DNA from: Megalodesulfovibrio gigas DSM 1382 = ATCC 19364
GTDB taxonomy: Bacteria; Desulfobacterota; Desulfovibrionia; Desulfovibrionales; Desulfovibrionaceae
NCBI RefSeq assembly: GCF_000468495.1
Contig: NC_022444.1
Location: 637,805 to 701,804 of the forward strand
Direction of reading: 5' to 3'
DNA: 64,000 nucleotides
Notes under the pieces: generated by a model
Told to the model about the DNA's origin: nothing
Database searches by the model: none
The model's input: the letters and a program-made list of their open reading frames with translations, nothing else
Made by a program: the position numbers and the translations under genes
In this document: positions 61,073 through 64,000 of the stretch, piece by piece
Layout of the letters: each line of letters begins with the position of its first letter
Numbering within the stretch: the first letter of the stretch is position 1

Positions 61073-61366
61073 ATGAGCGACAAGACATTGACCAAGGCAG
61101 AGATCGTTGACGCCATCTATGAAAAAACAAACCGCAACCGTGCGGAAGTAAAGAATATTGTTGAGTCGCTGCTCAAGATCATGAAGCAGGCCATCAAGAA
61201 GGATCATGCCCTGCTCATCAGCGGCTTCGGCAAGTTCGAGGCGTACGACAAGCAGGCGCGCAAGGGCCGCAACCCGCAGACCGACGAGACCATCACCCTG
61301 CCCCCGCGCAAGGTGGTCGTCTTCCGGCTCTCGCGCAAGTTCCGCGCCGAGCTCAATCAGCAATAA
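61073..61366 (+). CDS. HU/IHF-family DNA-binding protein
   Basis: 97 residues, full-length family protein: LTKAEIVDAIYEKTNRNRAEVKNIVESLL helices, ISGFGKFEAYDKQARKGRNPQTDETITLPPRKVVVFRLSRKF with the DNA-wrapping arm and Pro in NPQT. It bends DNA. IHF-alpha-like features (GRNP-T) are present, but the subclass is not certain. It converges with rlpA, and their 3' ends overlap by 14 nt. Confidence 0.95.
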   Translation: MSDKTLTKAEIVDAIYEKTNRNRAEVKNIVESLLKIMKQAIKKDHALLISGFGKFEAYDKQARKGRNPQTDETITLPPRKVVVFRLSRKFRAELNQQ

Positions 61367-62069
61367 CGAAGGCCCCAGGAAACCGGGCGGTCAGTGCCCG
61401 GCGAGCGTCTTCCGCCGCCGAGAGGCTCTGCCACGTGCCCATCTGCACCCGCCAGAACAGCCGGCCGCCGATATCCGACTCCACGATCCGGGAGCCTGTG
61501 CGGCCTTCTGTTTTGAGCGCCCCCAGCAGACGGGCCGCGTTTTCCTGCACGGTGAATGCCCCCACCTGTACATAGAACGTCCCCGTAAAGTCGCCATTGC
61601 GGTAGTTGGGCACATCCCCCAGCGCCGCAATGCGCACCCGGGCCGTGCCCGTGCCGGTGATGCCCAACTCCTTGGCCGCAGCGTGCGACAGGTCGATGAT
61701 GCGCTGGGAGACGAAGGGACCGCGGTCGTTGATGCGCACCACCGTCTTGCGGCCGTTGTCCAGGTTCTCCACCTCCACCATGGTCTGCATGGGCAGAATC
61801 TTGTGCGCGGCGGTCATCTCGTGCTGGTTGTAGACCTCGCCGCACGCCGTGCGCCGGCCATGGAAGCCCGGCCCGTACCAGGACGCCAAGCCCTGCTCGG
61901 AGAAGCCATCGGCCGAGAGCAGGGGCCGGTAGGTCTTGCCGCGGACGGTGTACGGCTTGTACGTGCCGCGAAGGTGCTTGTCCGTGGCCGCGCCCCCGCC
62001 GCAGCCCGCGGTCAGGGCTGCAGCCAGGCAGGCAAGGGCAAGCGTCAGGGCAAGGCAGAACCGGGGCAT
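61353..62069 (-). CDS. rlpA: RlpA-type septal lipoprotein (DPBB + SPOR)
   Basis: 238 residues. A lipoprotein signal ends in LTAGCGGG (lipidated Cys ~22). The double-psi beta-barrel has GLASWYGPGFHGRRTACGEVYNQHEMTAAHKILPMQTMVEV and VVRINDRGPF, with the catalytic Asp/His region of lytic transglycosylases. A C-terminal SPOR domain (FYVQVGAFTVQENAARLLGAL) targets denuded glycan at the septum. It trims peptidoglycan during division. ATG 62069 has GGAGG upstream and overlaps the preceding gene by 25 nt. Confidence 0.92.
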   Translation of the reverse strand: MPRFCLALTLALACLAAALTAGCGGGAATDKHLRGTYKPYTVRGKTYRPLLSADGFSEQGLASWYGPGFHGRRTACGEVYNQHEMTAAHKILPMQTMVEVENLDNGRKTVVRINDRGPFVSQRIIDLSHAAAKELGITGTGTARVRIAALGDVPNYRNGDFTGTFYVQVGAFTVQENAARLLGALKTEGRTGSRIVESDIGGRLFWRVQMGTWQSLSAAEDARRALTARFPGAFVIAD

Positions 62070-63694
62070 GGTTCCTCCCGCGGCCAGAAGGTCATCAGAT
62101 CCCACACAGCCGCCAGCCGGCCGCCGTCGGGCAGGGTCAGGGCATAGGCCCATCCCAGCCGGCCCTGCTCCAGGCAGGGCAACGCCACTCCCGGCGCACC
62201 GGCGGGCAGTCGGGCCAGCAGCGCGGCATCCGCAGCGCACTGTCCCCAGCGGCTGCTGCCCCATGTGCCATGGCTGTCTGTGCAATGCAACAGGTGCAGC
62301 CCATGGAACACGGGCCGGTCCTGCTGGAACGGCGCGCGCAACAATGGTTCCCGACACGCCTGCACCAGCGCCATGGCCTGCTCCATGGAGCGGATGGCTG
62401 CTTCATACAGCTGCCACGCCGATGCCTGCGGCGATGGCGGACGCTGCACCAGGGCCAGGGCCGTCAGCTCGCCATCCGAAAACGGCGCCGCCCTCCCCTG
62501 CTCGTAGGCCTGGGCAATGACGTCCAGCAACGCCGTCACCTGCGGGTCATCCTTGTCTATCTCGGGCCTGCCGCATTGCCGTTCCAGCCAAGCCGCCACG
62601 CCGGCCCGGCCGGACTTGTCCGTGATGATGATGCGCGACTGCCGGCCCAGCACCAGCCCGGGATCGAAGGCTTCATAGGTTTCCGGAGACTTGCGCAGCC
62701 CGTCCAGGTGCAGGCCGGCCACATGGGCGAAGGCCCGGCCGCCCAGCAGCGGCTGCTGTTCCGGAATGGAGACACCCATATGTTCCAGCGCGGCAGCCAG
62801 TTCCCCCAGCACGTGCAGATCCACGCGGGCATGGGCCGGATCCAGCAGACGATACTCCGCCGCAAGCCCTTCCACACTGGCCGTGCCGGCCCGTTCGCCC
62901 AGGCCCATGAGGCTGGCGCTGGCCCCGGCGCAGCCGGCCAGCCAGGCCGCCACGGTGTTGGCATGAGCGCGATGGAAATCGTTGTGCCCGTGAAACTCCA
63001 GACAGGCTCCGGGCACGCCGGCCTGCTCCACAAAGGCGCGCACCAGGGCCGCCACGCCCAGGGGCAGTGCGGCGCCGGCATAGGGCATGGCCAGCCCCAG
63101 GGTGTCGCACAGCCGGATGATGATGTCCCGGCCACTCTCGCGAGCCCGATCCATGATGCGCCGGGCCAGGGGGACGCAGAAGCCGGGCACGTCGGCCCGG
63201 GTCACGTCCTCAAAGTGGCAGCGCGGGGTCAGGCCCAGGGCGAGGGCCTCGTCCAGCACGGCCAGGTACTGCGCCATGGCCTCGGCATCGGTCCAGCCGA
63301 ATTTGTGGCGCATGTGCTGGGGGGAGACGCTCATGAGCAGGCTGACTTCCTGCATCTCCAGCTCCCTGGCGGCCAGCAGATCCTGGCGCGTGGCCCGGGC
63401 CCAGGCGGTGATGCGCGGGAAGGCATGGCCCAGGGCGCGGCAGGCATCCACCGCGCGACGGTCCTTGGCGGTGTAGCAGAAAAATTCGCTGGAGCGGACC
63501 ACGCCATCCGGCCCGCCCAGGCGGTGCAACAGATCGTACAGCCGCACCATCTGCGCCACGGTAAAGCTGCGGCCGGCCTGCTGGCCTTCGCGGAAGGTGG
63601 CGTCGCAGATGTAGACGGGCAATCCGACGGGCAGCAGGGACACATCCTCCCCTGCCGGCTGCTGCGTCTCCGGCAGGGAGGGGGGACGGCTCAT
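62045..63694 (-). CDS. HMGL-like aldolase; isopropylmalate/homocitrate or Re-citrate synthase-like
   Basis: 549 residues. DRE-TIM motifs: CDATFREGQQAG (catalytic Arg), SSEFFCYTAKDRRAV, HFEDVTRADVPGF, LEFHGHNDFHRAHANTVAAW (metal HxH) and GLGERAGTASVEGL. The substitution pattern at GQQ and SEFF-Y recalls anaerobic Re-citrate synthase, which sulfate reducers use in place of the Si-type enzyme; isopropylmalate or homocitrate synthase remain possible. The ~130 C-terminal residues (from LQRPPSPQASAWQLYEA) are not part of the catalytic barrel and may be an unrecognised regulatory domain. It overlaps rlpA by 25 nt. Confidence 0.72.
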   Translation of the reverse strand: MSRPPSLPETQQPAGEDVSLLPVGLPVYICDATFREGQQAGRSFTVAQMVRLYDLLHRLGGPDGVVRSSEFFCYTAKDRRAVDACRALGHAFPRITAWARATRQDLLAARELEMQEVSLLMSVSPQHMRHKFGWTDAEAMAQYLAVLDEALALGLTPRCHFEDVTRADVPGFCVPLARRIMDRARESGRDIIIRLCDTLGLAMPYAGAALPLGVAALVRAFVEQAGVPGACLEFHGHNDFHRAHANTVAAWLAGCAGASASLMGLGERAGTASVEGLAAEYRLLDPAHARVDLHVLGELAAALEHMGVSIPEQQPLLGGRAFAHVAGLHLDGLRKSPETYEAFDPGLVLGRQSRIIITDKSGRAGVAAWLERQCGRPEIDKDDPQVTALLDVIAQAYEQGRAAPFSDGELTALALVQRPPSPQASAWQLYEAAIRSMEQAMALVQACREPLLRAPFQQDRPVFHGLHLLHCTDSHGTWGSSRWGQCAADAALLARLPAGAPGVALPCLEQGRLGWAYALTLPDGGRLAAVWDLMTFWPREEPCPGSALP

Positions 63695-64000
63695 GCGATG
63701 GCGCCTCGGCGGGCGGCTGGATGCTTGGCGCACATGCGGGCCATGCGGGAGGCCTCCTCCTGCACCAGTGGGCATTCCGGCCGCAGGGCCTGCGCCCGGG
63801 CCAGGGCCTGACGGGCCGGATCCCACCAGCCGCCCTGCCGCAGGCTCTGGGCAGCCAGCAGATAGAGCAGTTGGGGCTCGTCCTCGTACAGAATTTCCAC
63901 CAGGACGGCGTGCTGCTCGCCAAAGACCTCCTGCACCAGATCTTCCTGACTGAACAGGAAGCGCGCCAGCAGCTGGCTGTCGTGGTACTTGCGCAGCACA
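63691..64000 (-). CDS. Partial TPR-like protein at window edge
   Basis: 102 visible residues; the frame runs off the window edge, since the first triplet (GTG at 63999) is not a convincing start. The visible part (LLYLLAAQSLRQGGWWDPARQALARAQALRPECPLVQEEASRMARM) has the helix-turn-helix spacing of tetratricopeptide repeats. The stop overlaps the start of the HMGL-like gene by 4 nt. Function not recognised. Confidence 0.6.
   Translation of the reverse strand, partial: VLRKYHDSQLLARFLFSQEDLVQEVFGEQHAVLVEILYEDEPQLLYLLAAQSLRQGGWWDPARQALARAQALRPECPLVQEEASRMARMCAKHPAARRGAIA

Overview
The window is GC-rich, gene-dense bacterial DNA. The alternative shikimate entry route (ADH synthase plus type II dehydroquinate synthase) fused to a trp operon, an FmdE-type protein and PII/AmtB, FeoAB and c-di-GMP genes point to a sulfate-reducing deltaproteobacterium, most likely Desulfovibrionaceae. 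The exact genus is an inference. No rRNA, tRNA, CRISPR array, phage or transposase was seen.

Layout. 0.1-9 kb: a spermidine-synthase-like membrane protein and an RlmM-like methyltransferase whose start codons overlap head to head; an EndoQ-like nuclease fused to a UvrD helicase; a CbiR/CobU-like cobamide pair; a DHH phosphoesterase. 9.1-11.2 kb: glnB-amtB behind a sigma-54-type promoter. 11.35-24.2 kb: a 13-gene aromatic operon (two ADH synthases, DHQ synthase II, pheA, aroA, tyrA, trpEGDCFBA), preceded by a 28-residue leader peptide containing YFWFYFWF and a strong attenuator. 24.2-38.2 kb: EF-hand protein, aminotransferase, thioredoxin-like protein, UPF0173 hydrolase, PilB-type ATPase, a small metallochaperone, FtsH, a sensor-kinase/AraC/EamA unit, and a CMD-MarR pair.

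38.0-54.3 kb is the most unusual part. Behind a double Fur-like operator at about 49.45 kb lies a nearly gapless minus-strand run of 12 genes: an HMA-like protein, two low-complexity proteins with glycine-zipper tails, a MamC/Mms13-like protein, a small membrane protein and a P1B ATPase with an SCT motif (together resembling ferrosome fez clusters), followed directly by SiaA, FeoB, SiaB, SiaC, a SiaD-type diguanylate cyclase and a CheA-like protein without HPt. A second P1B ATPase (CPC) with an HD-GYP protein, two exported proteins and feoA flank it. The layout suggests that iron starvation, Fe(II) uptake, an iron organelle and c-di-GMP signalling are joined in one transcription unit.

54.5-64 kb: FmdE-like protein with a FecBCD-type ABC importer, a CgeB-like glycosyltransferase with a radical-SAM protein, a HIT protein, HU/IHF, an RlpA lipoprotein, a citramalate/Re-citrate-synthase-like enzyme, and a partial gene at the edge.

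A ~205-bp two-hairpin repeat occurs at 1-122 (partial), 29545-29748 and 54333-54537. It sits at the 3' ends of genes and supplies the TAG stop codon of four flanking genes.
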